Shown here one piece after another: positions 52,067-60,784 of a stretch of 64,000 nucleotides of DNA. Below the pieces are notes generated by a model, which saw only the letters and a program-made list of their open reading frames with translations, did not search any database and had not been told where the DNA came from. Position 1 is the stretch's first letter. The number at the start of each line of letters is the position of its first letter. The DNA lies in assembly GCF_037335815.1 (NCBI RefSeq), contig NZ_CP147841.1, positions 434,001-498,000 on the forward strand, given 5' to 3'. This stretch comes from Salinirubellus litoreus. GTDB lineage: Archaea; Halobacteriota; Halobacteria; Halobacteriales; Haloarculaceae. Made by a program: the position numbers and the translations under genes.

Positions 52067-53509
52067 TCAGTCGCCGGCCGCCACCGACGTCCGGCCGCCG
52101 CCGGAGTCCGACCAGACGAGGTGGCCGATCAGGAGCGCGACGAACGCCCCGCCGACGCCCATGAACGTCGCCGGGACGCCGAGGAAGCCGCCGCTGAGGT
52201 CCCAGCCGACGCCGAGGAGCGTGCCGACGACGATCGACGCGATGATGGCGTTGCCGGCCACCCCCGTCCAGTAGAGCCCGAGGTAGATCGGGATCAGGAA
52301 CGCGCTCGTCAGCAGGATCGCCCGGAACGTGTACAGGGTGATGATCGTCCCCGGGGGGTTGACCGCCATCGCCGTTGCGGTCACGCCCCAGAAGATCGTC
52401 GCGATGCGCGAGACCTTCATCAGCTGCTGGTCGGAGGCGTCGTCGGCGTACCAGTCGTAGATGTCACGGGCGGTCGTCACGCCCGTCGAGTGGAGCCGCG
52501 TGTCGGTCGTCGAGAGGATCGCCGACATCACCGCGAGGATGACGACGATGCCGATACCGGTCGGGAGGTAGTCGGTGATGAAGATCGGGAACGCCTGGTC
52601 GACGTTCTCGAAGCCGGCCAGCCCGGCGTTGTTCAGCGCGACGGTGACGCCGCCGCCCAGCAGGATCAGCGCGCTGTAGAACACCGAGAGGATGAGCCCA
52701 CCGAACGCGAGGTGGATCTTCGCCGTCCGGATGTCCTTCGTCGCGTTGATACGGATGATCGTCCCCTGGGCGGTGAAGATCGTCCCGAAGAACGCCACCA
52801 GCGAGCCCGCCAGGCCGAGCAGCGTGTACGCCCCGTCGCCGAGCGGCATCGTGTTGGCGGCGCTGAGCTGGGTGAACTGCGTGTTGATCGCCGCCAGGCT
52901 CCCCTGGTCGATGATGATGAAGACCAGCGCGGCCAGAACCGTCGTGACCATCACCGTCCCCTGAATCAGGTCGGTCCAGGCGACCGAGACCAGCCCGCCC
53001 ATCACCGTGTAGGCGACGAACACGAACCCGATCACCCAGATCATGTACCGGTAGGGGACGCCCGTGATCGTCGTGACCAGCAGGCTCGCGCCCACCAGCT
53101 GCATGATCAGGTAGACCCAGGCGTTCGCCAGCAGGGGGACCGCCGCGATCGGGCGGGCGATCTCCCGGCCGGTCAGGTCCCGGATGATGTCGGGGAAGGT
53201 GACGTGGTCCAGTTCGCGTACCTTGTGGACGACGAAGTAGAGCGCCGAGATCCCGAGCATCAGCCCGAGGACGATCCCCGTGAGGATCGAGTAGCCGCCA
53301 CCGTAGACCGAGCCGATGAACCCGATCACCGACACGGCCGAGACGAAGTTCGCGACGTACGACCACGTCGCCAGCCACGGGCCGAGCCGCTTCCCGTAGA
53401 CCCAGAAGTCCGCGACGTCCGTCGTCTTCGTGTACCCCCACGCGCCGATCCCGAGGACGATCAGCAGGTAGACGATGAACGTCCCGAGGTAGAACTCGTT
53501 AACCGCCAT
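52067..53509 (-). CDS. sodium:solute symporter family protein
   Basis: 480 residues with ~13 membrane segments in the LeuT-fold SSS pattern. Conserved parts include VADFWVYGKRLGPWLATWSY near the N-terminus, AYTVMGGLVSVAWTDLIQGTVM and SAILSTTDTRLHSTGVTTARDIY. Substrates in this group include pantothenate, proline and monocarboxylates; none is obvious. The gene starts inside the last codons of a 57-residue membrane protein, so the two are coupled. Confidence 0.92.
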   Translation of the reverse strand: MAVNEFYLGTFIVYLLIVLGIGAWGYTKTTDVADFWVYGKRLGPWLATWSYVANFVSAVSVIGFIGSVYGGGYSILTGIVLGLMLGISALYFVVHKVRELDHVTFPDIIRDLTGREIARPIAAVPLLANAWVYLIMQLVGASLLVTTITGVPYRYMIWVIGFVFVAYTVMGGLVSVAWTDLIQGTVMVTTVLAALVFIIIDQGSLAAINTQFTQLSAANTMPLGDGAYTLLGLAGSLVAFFGTIFTAQGTIIRINATKDIRTAKIHLAFGGLILSVFYSALILLGGGVTVALNNAGLAGFENVDQAFPIFITDYLPTGIGIVVILAVMSAILSTTDTRLHSTGVTTARDIYDWYADDASDQQLMKVSRIATIFWGVTATAMAVNPPGTIITLYTFRAILLTSAFLIPIYLGLYWTGVAGNAIIASIVVGTLLGVGWDLSGGFLGVPATFMGVGGAFVALLIGHLVWSDSGGGRTSVAAGD

Positions 53510-53672
53510 CGCTCGACCCTCCTTCCTCCGCCGCCCGCCCACGAATGGTCTCGTCGACCGGTCGGCCCATGATGATGTGGACGACCGTGTAGTGTATCGC
53601 GCCGATGCTCCCTGCGAGTAACGTCAGGACGAACACGACGAACATGTCCGTCGGCATTCCGAGCACAGACAT
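53499..53672 (-). CDS. 57-residue single-pass membrane protein overlapping the symporter
   Basis: MSVLGMPTDMFVVFVLTLLA, one membrane segment (~9-34), then a conserved-looking IHYTVVHIIMGRPVDETIRG and an acidic/Gly tail. It overlaps the symporter start by 11 bases. Small proteins next to SSS transporters often act as partner subunits, but this is not the DUF3311 type I know. It follows the TATA-like AT-rich dyad by ~36-50 nt. Easily missed because it is below common length cut-offs. Confidence 0.7.
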   Translation of the reverse strand: MSVLGMPTDMFVVFVLTLLAGSIGAIHYTVVHIIMGRPVDETIRGRAAEEGGSSDGG

Positions 53673-53707
53673 CTGTTGTCACACCCGCCCGGCGTTGCCT
53701 ATCGTGT

Positions 53708-53722
53708 GGTAATAAAATTACT
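53708..53722 (-). promoter_or_regulatory. TATA box with dyad upstream of the symporter operon
   Basis: Minus strand AGTAATTTTATTACC contains GTAAT and ATTAC arms around TTT, so a TATA box is embedded in an inverted repeat. It lies ~36-50 nt before the small membrane protein, implying a leader of ~16 nt. A second dyad, TTCGTT-CGG-AACGAA, lies at about 53777-53791. Confidence 0.5.
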
Positions 53723-53870
53723 GCTAACGGTCGCTGCGACGACGTGATCCTCCGGAATACGTTTTTATATCCGCCTTCGTTCGGAACGAACGATCAAGAA
53801 TAGCCGAGTGTTTCGAATAATTGCCCATAGAACTACCCTTTAACGTGGACACTGCGAGATACGAGATACC

Positions 53871-54368
53871 GTGTCAACAATGGACTTTTACCGGAGCGAT
53901 CCCTGCCCCCTCCCGACCGTGACCGCAGAGGCGCCGCTTTCGGCGTCGGTGACCCTCTACCTCCGCACCGGCGCCCCGATGGCGGCGCGCGACCGACAGG
54001 GCAACGCCCGGGCGCGAGTCGAGGCCCTCGCCGACGAGGGGCTCCTCCCGGACCTCGATATGGAGGAGTGGCCCTCGAAGGCCATCGTCCCGAACGACGG
54101 ACCGACCGACCCCGCCGTGGAGACGTACGACGAGTTCGCCGACGTAGTCGCGGAGCGGTCGGACGTCCACCTCGACCCGTTCTTCGAGGACCGACCCGGG
54201 GTCGGGCGGTCGGACCGGGTCGTCGTCCTCCCGGTGGCCTGTATCGCGGTCCGGCGCGAGGGGACCCTCACGGGACTCTACCCGTGCTGGAACGGGGGGA
54301 ACCACGAGGCCGTCGAGGACGGTCTCGCGGCGCTCGAATCGGGCGAGGACGTGGAGAACCTGCGATAG
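53871..54368 (+). CDS. conserved-looking haloarchaeal protein, unknown function
   Basis: 165 residues from GTG (VSTMDFYRSDPCPLPTVTAE). It has an alpha/beta pattern, LSASVTLYLRTGAPMAARDR, a helical middle and VVVLPVACIAVRREGTLTGLYPCW. I recall related short haloarchaeal proteins, some labelled as HTH proteins without clear evidence. The GTG fits the CCCTTTAACG box (~27-34 nt upstream) better than the ATG three codons later. Divergent from the symporter operon. Confidence 0.75.
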   Translation: MSTMDFYRSDPCPLPTVTAEAPLSASVTLYLRTGAPMAARDRQGNARARVEALADEGLLPDLDMEEWPSKAIVPNDGPTDPAVETYDEFADVVAERSDVHLDPFFEDRPGVGRSDRVVVLPVACIAVRREGTLTGLYPCWNGGNHEAVEDGLAALESGEDVENLR

Positions 54369-54434
54369 GGCGCGTCGACGGTCGCATTAGACTGAACTCG
54401 GACGCGGGACCGAAGCAGGAGAGCGGAGGCGTGC

Positions 54435-55676
54435 TTAGACGCCCGTGGAGTACCGCAGGATGCCGGCGATGCCGCCGAAGGCGGTGAGGAGCTGTTCGCC
54501 CTTCTCGAAGTCCGTCGAGATGAACTTCGTCTCCGAGCCGCGCTGGTCGGCGAGCTCCATCAGGTGGTCGATGACGTCCTCGCGCTCCTCGACCTCGGCG
54601 GCTGAGCCGTCCTCGCAGGTGTGTTCGGGGGTCGAGTGTCTCCGATCCACGACCTCGAACTCCTGGCGGTCGCCGCAGTCGTAGATCACGACGTCCTTCC
54701 GGAGGTCCTCGCTGATGAGCAGGCGGTCGACCGCGCCCATGTTGAGGTTCTTGCGGGTCTGCTCGAAGCCGTAGGTCGCCTTCCCGCCGTCGTGGAGCTC
54801 CTCGAAGAACTCCTCCATCTCCCGCTTGTCCTTCATCACCTCGTGGTCGGCGAGCACGTCGCCCGCCGCATCCACGAGGTCCTTCAGCCCGGACTCGTCC
54901 GTGTATGAGACGTCGAACTTCCCGAGGACGATGTCCCCGAGCTCGTGGTGGAGGTAGTCGCCGTCGAGGAACTCGTCCTTGGTGGGCGAGGGGCCCCCCA
55001 CCAGGATACCGTCCATCTCGTGGCGCTTGTCGACGAACAGCTCGTTGGCCATCCCCGCGACCTCCTGGTAGAAGTTGTCGATGGCCTCAAGTCGGAGGCG
55101 GGCGAACCGCTGTGCGGACTGGCCACCCTTCCGCTGCTTGCCGGGGACCAGCGAGGTCGTGGACTTGACGGCCTCGACGCGCTTGCCTTTCAGCCAGCCG
55201 ACGTTCGCCTCCCGCCGGTCGAGGACGATCAGCCCGTAGAGCCCCTTGTCCGCCAGCATGTTCTCGAGGGGCTCGGTGAGGAACTCCGAGTCGCAGTGGT
55301 AGCGGAACGACTCGACCGGATCGGGCGGCGACTCGAGGACCCGGGTGACCATGTCGGTCTGGCCGCCGCCGGTGTCGAACGCCCCCGAGAAGATCACCAT
55401 CCCCCGCTCCGGCGGGTAGGTGTCGTAGTAGCGCAGCCGGTCCTTGATGCTCGTCAGGGCGTCCTGCACGGCAGTTCGAGTCTGCTTGGACTTGATGTTC
55501 GAGGCCTCCGAGTGCTCCTGGGTGACGTGCTGGACCACGTCGGACACCTGCCGGTCCTCGGGGATGTAGATGGAGACCAGCTGGGTGCCCGAGCCCTTGT
55601 AGTCCTTGAGCTCCTCGATCACCCGCTTGAACTCGTACTTTTGTTTGTCGGACTGCTCCTGCTCCTGCTTACTCAT
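54435..55676 (-). CDS. prf1: peptide chain release factor aRF1
   Basis: 413 residues. It recognises all three stop codons and triggers release on the ribosome. Stop-codon decoding motifs NIKS (60-63) and YxCxxxF (126-132) are present, and GGQ (184-186) is the catalytic tripeptide that reaches the peptidyl-transferase centre. The C-terminal domain binds aRF3/aIF5-type partners. Length is normal for archaeal aRF1. TTACTTAGGG ~27-35 nt upstream. All motifs are standard, so no unusual stop-codon reassignment is suggested. Confidence 0.96.
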   Translation of the reverse strand: MSKQEQEQSDKQKYEFKRVIEELKDYKGSGTQLVSIYIPEDRQVSDVVQHVTQEHSEASNIKSKQTRTAVQDALTSIKDRLRYYDTYPPERGMVIFSGAFDTGGGQTDMVTRVLESPPDPVESFRYHCDSEFLTEPLENMLADKGLYGLIVLDRREANVGWLKGKRVEAVKSTTSLVPGKQRKGGQSAQRFARLRLEAIDNFYQEVAGMANELFVDKRHEMDGILVGGPSPTKDEFLDGDYLHHELGDIVLGKFDVSYTDESGLKDLVDAAGDVLADHEVMKDKREMEEFFEELHDGGKATYGFEQTRKNLNMGAVDRLLISEDLRKDVVIYDCGDRQEFEVVDRRHSTPEHTCEDGSAAEVEEREDVIDHLMELADQRGSETKFISTDFEKGEQLLTAFGGIAGILRYSTGV

Positions 55677-55855
55677 CGGTGGAACTAGGCCGAACGGCCC
55701 TAAGTAACTGTTGGGGCCGCTGCAACGAGCACGGTCGGTTCTCGACCGGGAAGGGACGAGGGGGCGGGGACGACCGGACGTTCGAACCCTCCGCCGTCCC
55801 CGGGTGACCCGGACCCCCGGTAGTTTCATGTCGATACGAACGATAACTTGATACT

Positions 55856-56806
55856 ATGGAGGTCTACGTGGTGGCGGGTGGGGGCGGGTCCGGCAGGACC
55901 GCGACAGCGCTCAACCTGACCGTCGCGCTCCGCGGAGCGAGCCGTTACGCGGCCGTTCTCGACGCCGACCTCTCCGGGAACGTCGCCTCGCTCCTCGACG
56001 TCACGTTCGACACCACGATGGGGGACGCGGTAGCGGGGGACGCGAGCGTCCGGGCGGCGACGGTCGAGTGCGGGCTCTCGGCCGACGACCTCCCGGCGGA
56101 CGATCTTGCCGACTACCGGGAGGCGCTCGCCGTCGACCGGACCGGGTTCCGCACCGGCGCTGTCGAGGAGAGCGACCCGGTGACCGCCGAGGACGAACCG
56201 GACACCGACACGGTGCCGGTCGTCGGCGGCTGGCACGATCGGGCGGATCACCTCTCGGCCGACGCCGAGGCGCTCTCGTACGCCCTCGGCGACCTGTCGA
56301 TGGCCTACGAGGTGCTCGTCGTGGACGTCGGTAACGGCCCGGCGGCCGAGTCGCCGCTCCTCGGCGAGGCCACCGGCGTCCTCGCGGTGACGACGCCCGA
56401 CCGGGCGGCGTGCGAGGCCGCGAAGGAGGACGCGACGGCCTGCGCCCGGGAACGGGACGGCGTGCAGGTCGTCGGCGTGGTCATCAACCGCGCCGGCGAG
56501 GACACCAGCATCTCCGACCTGACCGACCGGGTGGGCGCGAAGGCGCTCGGCGTCGTTCCGGAGGACGCCCGCACCGCCGCGCTCGAACCGGTCGCCTTCA
56601 CCCTCCCCGGGAGCCCGGCGGCGGCGGCCTACGAGCGGCTGGCGGACGCCGTACTCGACTGGGACGGTACGTCGGGACTGCTCGGGCCGACGCCCGCGAA
56701 CCGACGCGACGGCCCCGCCGGCTCCGACGTCGCCACCGACGGCGACGGGTCCGAGCCGGACGAGGAGGGGTCGGGAGGGTTCCTCTCGCGGTTCCTGGGC
56801 AGGTAA
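55856..56806 (+). CDS. MinD/ParA-like protein with degenerate P-loop
   Basis: 316 residues. The N-terminus EVYVVAGGGGSGRTATALNL follows the MinD deviant Walker layout, but both lysines are gone: the signature Lys before GG is absent and the P-loop Lys is Arg14. The Walker B/switch region reads VLVVDVGNGPAA instead of DTPxG, while DADLSGNVASLLD and AVTTPDRAACEAA keep the fold. The C-terminus ends SGGFLSRFLGR, an amphipathic tail like MinD membrane anchors. Probably a divergent or inactive ATPase. TATA-like GGTAGTTTC ~30 nt upstream. Confidence 0.85.
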   Translation: MEVYVVAGGGGSGRTATALNLTVALRGASRYAAVLDADLSGNVASLLDVTFDTTMGDAVAGDASVRAATVECGLSADDLPADDLADYREALAVDRTGFRTGAVEESDPVTAEDEPDTDTVPVVGGWHDRADHLSADAEALSYALGDLSMAYEVLVVDVGNGPAAESPLLGEATGVLAVTTPDRAACEAAKEDATACARERDGVQVVGVVINRAGEDTSISDLTDRVGAKALGVVPEDARTAALEPVAFTLPGSPAAAAYERLADAVLDWDGTSGLLGPTPANRRDGPAGSDVATDGDGSEPDEEGSGGFLSRFLGR

Positions 56807-56844
56807 ACGGGAACCCCTTTCACCTCCCGGGGCCAGATACGACC

Positions 56845-56994
56845 ATGGTCGACACGGAGCCCGACCCCTCGATCCCGCTCTCCTGGATCGTCATCTTCCT
56901 GTTGCTCACGCTCGGCCTGGCGGCCGCCGGCGTGCTGTTCGTCGGCGGGAGCCTGTTCGGCGGGGGCTTTCTGGTCCCCGCCTATCCGCTCTGA
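56845..56994 (+). CDS. 49-residue single-pass membrane protein
   Basis: MVDTEPDPSIPLSWIVIFLL, a hydrophobic segment (~12-32), then a Gly-rich GGSLFGGGFLVPAYPL. An AACCCCTTT box ~25-33 nt upstream supports a leaderless gene. It follows the MinD-like gene by 38 bp. No family is recognised. Confidence 0.55.
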   Translation: MVDTEPDPSIPLSWIVIFLLLTLGLAAAGVLFVGGSLFGGGFLVPAYPL

Positions 56995-57041
56995 GCGAGC
57001 GGGACGCGCCGACCGCCGTGCGTGCAGGGACGCGTACAGAC

Positions 57042-58799
57042 CTACATCGAGTCCGGCGCGGCGACGCCGAGCAGGCCGAGCGCGTTCGCCACCGCGTGCC
57101 GCGAGGCACGTACCAGCGCGAGGCGCGCCTCGCGTAACTCGCCGTCGGCGCGGAGGACTGGACACTCCCGGTAGAAGGCGTTGAACGCCTCGGCCAGTTC
57201 GCGGGTGTAGGTGGCGACGCGGTGTGGTTCGAGTTCGTCGGCCGACCGCTCGACCACGCCCTCGAACCGCGCCAGCGTCAACAGCAGTTCGCGCTCCTCC
57301 GGGGCGTCGAGCGTCGAGGCGTCCGGGGGCTCCTCCGGGACCGCGCCCGCCTCCCCGGCCTCGTCGAGGATCCCACAGCACCGCGCGTGGACGTACTGAA
57401 CGTAGGGGGCCGACTGGGCCTCGAAGTCGAGCGCCTCGTCCCACCGGAACGTGATCGACTTCGTCGGCTGTTTCGAGACGATGTCGTACCGGACCGCGCC
57501 GATACCGACCACCTCCGCGATGCGCTCGACGTCCGTCTCGGTCAGGTCGTCCTCGCGGAGGCGGTCCTCGGCGCGCTTCTCGTACTCTTCACGAGCGCGC
57601 GCGACGGCCTCGTCGAGCAGGTCGTCGAGGTCGACGCCCGTCCCCGCCCGGGTCGACATCTTCCCCTCCGGGAGGTTGACGTAGGAGTAGATGACGTTCT
57701 CGAGCTGTGAGACGTCGTTGCCGAGCAGGTCGAGCGCCGCCCGGAGCTGGTCGGCCTGGAGCTTGTGGTCCTCGCCGAGCACCGTCACCGCGCGGTCGAA
57801 CGCCTCGAACTTCCACTCGTGGTGGGCCAGGTCCCGCGTCGTGTACAGCGAGGTGCCGTCGGAACGGACGAACACGAGGTTCTTCTCGATGCCGTACTCG
57901 GAGAGTTCGAGCTGCCAGGCGTCCTCCTCGTAGACGCTCTCGGGCAAGTCCTGCAGGCGATCGACCACCTCGTCGGTCGAGCCGTCGCGGATGAACCGCG
58001 TCTCCTTGACGAACTCGTCGAAGTCGGCGGGCAACCGGAGCAGGCACTCGTGCATCCCCGAGAGCACCCTGTCGACCACCTCGCTCACCCGCTCGTAGGT
58101 CGCCTCGTCGCCCTCCTCCAGCCCCTGCATGATCGCGGCGATCTCGGCCTCGGCGGCCTCGACCTCCGCTTCGGGACCCTCTTCGAGAAACTCGTTGCCC
58201 CTCCGGTAGTAGCGGACCATCTCGTACTCCGCGCGGTCGCGCTCGGGCTCCGGTAGCTCGGACTCCTCGAACGTCTCGTAGGCCCAGGTGAACACGGCCA
58301 TCTGCCGGCCGGCGTCGTTGACGTAGTAGTGTCGCTCGACGTCGTAGCCGGCGAAGTCGAGGACGTTCGCCACCGCGTCACCGATGATCGGGTTCCGCGC
58401 ACGGCCGACGTGCACCGGTCCGGTGGGGTTCGCGGAGGTGTGCTCGACGACGACCGACTCCCTTCGCGGGTCGAGGTGGCCGAACGACTCGTCCTGTCCG
58501 GCCGAGAGCGTCGCGTCGAAGTACGCCTCGCTCGGGTGGAAGTTGACGTACGGCCCCTGCGTCTCGACCCGATCGACGTAGGTGAGCGAGTCGGGATCGA
58601 TGGCGTCGGCGATCTCGCCCGCGACCCGCGGCGGGGGCGCGCCGGCCTCGCCTGCCAGCCGGAACGCCACGCTCGACGCGAGTACCGCGGGGACGTCCGA
58701 CGGCGGCTGTTCGATGCCGAGGTCGTCGGTCGGGTAGCCGGCCCCCGAGAGCGCCCCGGAGAGCGCGTCCGCGACCTCGTCGCGGAAGGCGATGAACAT
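57042..58799 (-). CDS. argS: arginyl-tRNA synthetase
   Basis: 585 residues, class I enzyme. The HIGH-type motif is HTSANPTGPVHVGRARNPIIG and the KMSKS-type motif is EGKMSTRAGTGV. An N-terminal Add1-like domain (1-~110) and a C-terminal anticodon-binding DALR domain (~460-585) are complete. ATTTAGTCGG ~27 nt before the ATG gives a leaderless start. It is unlinked to the arginine cluster at 17-27 kb. Confidence 0.96.
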   Translation of the reverse strand: MFIAFRDEVADALSGALSGAGYPTDDLGIEQPPSDVPAVLASSVAFRLAGEAGAPPPRVAGEIADAIDPDSLTYVDRVETQGPYVNFHPSEAYFDATLSAGQDESFGHLDPRRESVVVEHTSANPTGPVHVGRARNPIIGDAVANVLDFAGYDVERHYYVNDAGRQMAVFTWAYETFEESELPEPERDRAEYEMVRYYRRGNEFLEEGPEAEVEAAEAEIAAIMQGLEEGDEATYERVSEVVDRVLSGMHECLLRLPADFDEFVKETRFIRDGSTDEVVDRLQDLPESVYEEDAWQLELSEYGIEKNLVFVRSDGTSLYTTRDLAHHEWKFEAFDRAVTVLGEDHKLQADQLRAALDLLGNDVSQLENVIYSYVNLPEGKMSTRAGTGVDLDDLLDEAVARAREEYEKRAEDRLREDDLTETDVERIAEVVGIGAVRYDIVSKQPTKSITFRWDEALDFEAQSAPYVQYVHARCCGILDEAGEAGAVPEEPPDASTLDAPEERELLLTLARFEGVVERSADELEPHRVATYTRELAEAFNAFYRECPVLRADGELREARLALVRASRHAVANALGLLGVAAPDSM

Positions 58800-58851
58800 G
58801 ACCGGGGGTTCCCGTGGGCCGACTAAATCGGTGTCGGGTTCGCGCTCGTGC

Positions 58852-59370
58852 TCACTCCGGTCCCGTCCCCGGCTCCGATCCCGTTCCGACCTCTCCGGTC
58901 GGCTCCGATCCCGCTCCCGCTTCCGTCTCCGTCTCCGTCTCGGTATCGGTTCCCGTTTCCGCTTCGGTCTCCGGCTCCGTCTCCCGGTCCATCAGCTGTT
59001 CGAGCTGGTGGCGGCGCTTGCCGATGTCGATCGCCGGCTGGACGCTTCCCGCGGTGGCGAGCCGGTCGAGGGTGAGGAGCGGATCGACGCCGGCGGCCTC
59101 GGCCCGCTCGAACAGCGCCTCGATACTCGAACGGTTCAGCGCGAGCGAGTCGAGCCGCCCGATGGCAATGGCGAGGGGGATCGACGCCTCCGGGGACGTC
59201 GGGAACGGCTCCAGCTCGCCGAAGTCGGGGTCCCCACCGGACTCGGTGGGGTGGAGTCTGAGACAGCGGATGCAGAGCCCCGCGTGCGGGACGGGCTTGG
59301 GGAGGTGTTCGCGGAGGTCCTCGGGCACGTCGAAGGACACGACGGTCCCGTTGCAGGCTGGACAGTTCAT
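58852..59370 (-). CDS. DUF6276 family protein with acidic repeat tail
   Basis: 172 residues. Two Cys pairs, MNCPACNGTVV (3/6) and AGLCIRCLRLHP, suggest a zinc ribbon. A helical middle (PLAIAIGRLDSLALNRSSIE) follows. From about residue 128 the protein becomes a Glu/Thr repeat (ETEPETEAETGTDTETETE) ending GTGPE, so the tail is low-complexity and probably expanded by DNA slippage. The family is haloarchaeal; function unknown. Confidence 0.8.
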   Translation of the reverse strand: MNCPACNGTVVSFDVPEDLREHLPKPVPHAGLCIRCLRLHPTESGGDPDFGELEPFPTSPEASIPLAIAIGRLDSLALNRSSIEALFERAEAAGVDPLLTLDRLATAGSVQPAIDIGKRRHQLEQLMDRETEPETEAETGTDTETETETEAGAGSEPTGEVGTGSEPGTGPE

Positions 59371-59533
59371 ACCCGGTCGAACGACCCCCGGGGAGAAGAA
59401 AGGAACGGGACTGACGAGACCGACAGGACGGACGGGACGCCGGGAGCGAGAGCGGCGAGCCCGTCGGCCAGTGGACGTCTCCGGCGTGGGCGAGCCCGAC
59501 GACCGACGCTCGGTGGGTCGGGTGGCAGGGGAG

Positions 59534-60502
59534 TCACACCCGGTAGCCCAGGGCTCGAAGCTTGTCCTCGACGTCGTCCTCGTCGACGCTTACGCTGTTG
59601 TCCGACCGCTCGCCGACGATATCCTTCCGCTCGCTGAACTCGTGGACGAACCACGGCACCTTGACCAGCTGCTCGGTGTAGACGGCCCCCGGATGATCGT
59701 ATATCCGGAACGGTATCGGCCACGCCCTCTCGCCCAGCATCTCGCCGTGATCGGCACTGATCACGGTCTTCCCGGGGAGGGATTCGAGCAGGTCCTCGAC
59801 GTGGTGGAGGACGAGTTCCAGCGTCGAGCGATACGCTTCGATCACCTCCCGACGGGACCGATCACGCCTGAACGGCGGACGCGAGTCCCGGAGGTTCGAC
59901 AGCGAGGGGACCCTGAACGACTCCTCCCCGTCGGCCGTGAAGTACGGGGAGTGTGGCTGGAGGTAGTGGACGATCAGCCGTTTGTTCGGGTACTCCTCCG
60001 CCGTGTTCTTCGCGATCCGGGTCACGGTGGACGGATGATTCAGCAGGCCACCGTGTGCGTCCCCGTCGATCGGTGCCGAGACGAAATCGTGTATCTCGGC
60101 GTTTATGTCGTCCTCCAGTCTCGCGTACCACTGGTTGTCCGAGACGTAGACGACGTCGTCCAGCCGCCTGTCGGAGAAGTTCCCCCTGACGAACTCGTTG
60201 CTCGTGCTACCCCTGGAGATACGGTGTTCCAGCTCGCCGGGGAGGGTACACGCGTTCGAGAACTCGTCGTACCGGCAGGCGTCGAGCAGGATCAGGTTGT
60301 CCCAGTCCTCCTCGAAGATATCGACACCGTCCGGGTTGTAGTCGTATCCGCTCCGATGGTAGGTGTACCGCTGCACGCACGCTATGTATTCCGATTTCAG
60401 CGTCCTGATGGGGTGCAAAAGCGGATAGAACCGGGATCGGATCTCCTCCTTCACCAGCTCCGGATTCCGGATCCCCTTCTTTATGTCGGATAGGGAGTAC
60501 AT
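59534..60502 (-). CDS. sulfatase-like alkaline phosphatase superfamily protein
   Basis: 322 residues from ATG (MYSLSDIKKGIRNPELVKEE). Motifs: NLILLDACRYDEF with the metal-binding Asp and the position of the nucleophile, LIVHYLQPHSPYF, and TVISADHGEMLGERAWPIPFRIYDHPGA with Asp-His. This matches sulfatase-like proteins often found near haloarchaeal surface-glycan genes; the position usually held by Cys/Ser-derived formylglycine is Cys in DACRYD. Codon use is visibly less GC-extreme than flanking genes. No glycosyltransferase lies next to it. Confidence 0.85.
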   Translation of the reverse strand: MYSLSDIKKGIRNPELVKEEIRSRFYPLLHPIRTLKSEYIACVQRYTYHRSGYDYNPDGVDIFEEDWDNLILLDACRYDEFSNACTLPGELEHRISRGSTSNEFVRGNFSDRRLDDVVYVSDNQWYARLEDDINAEIHDFVSAPIDGDAHGGLLNHPSTVTRIAKNTAEEYPNKRLIVHYLQPHSPYFTADGEESFRVPSLSNLRDSRPPFRRDRSRREVIEAYRSTLELVLHHVEDLLESLPGKTVISADHGEMLGERAWPIPFRIYDHPGAVYTEQLVKVPWFVHEFSERKDIVGERSDNSVSVDEDDVEDKLRALGYRV

Positions 60503-60754
60503 CGGTGCTCGGTGTCGTGTTCCGTCGCTCGCAGTTGAGTACCGTTCCTCGTCAGTCTTTCCCCACATCGGACGACACTGTCGGGCGGTCCTCGTGGCGC
60601 GAACCCCTCCCCTGACAGCCTCGTGTTCCGAGACGATCCCGTGCCATGAGTTCGTCGGAGACCCCACACGGGACACCTCCGACAGCCGGCACCGTTCCGT
60701 CCGGGTCCGGACACCGGGCCGAGCCCGTCCGCTCGGAGAGCCGGTACGGATCGA

Positions 60755-60762
60755 TCTATTAC
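60755..60762 (+). promoter_or_regulatory. TATA box upstream of the phosphatase gene
   Basis: TCTATTAC, 23-30 nt before the ATA codon at 60785, the normal distance for a leaderless haloarchaeal start. This places the transcription start at the putative AUA initiation codon. Confidence 0.5.
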
Positions 60763-60784
60763 GGAAGCGCGTGTCGGATCGGAT

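Noticed and set aside
55781..55800. GTTCGAACCC-like sequence resembling a tRNA T-loop
   Set aside because: No matching acceptor stem, D-arm or anticodon arm can be drawn around it. The similar site near 52020 fails the same test.
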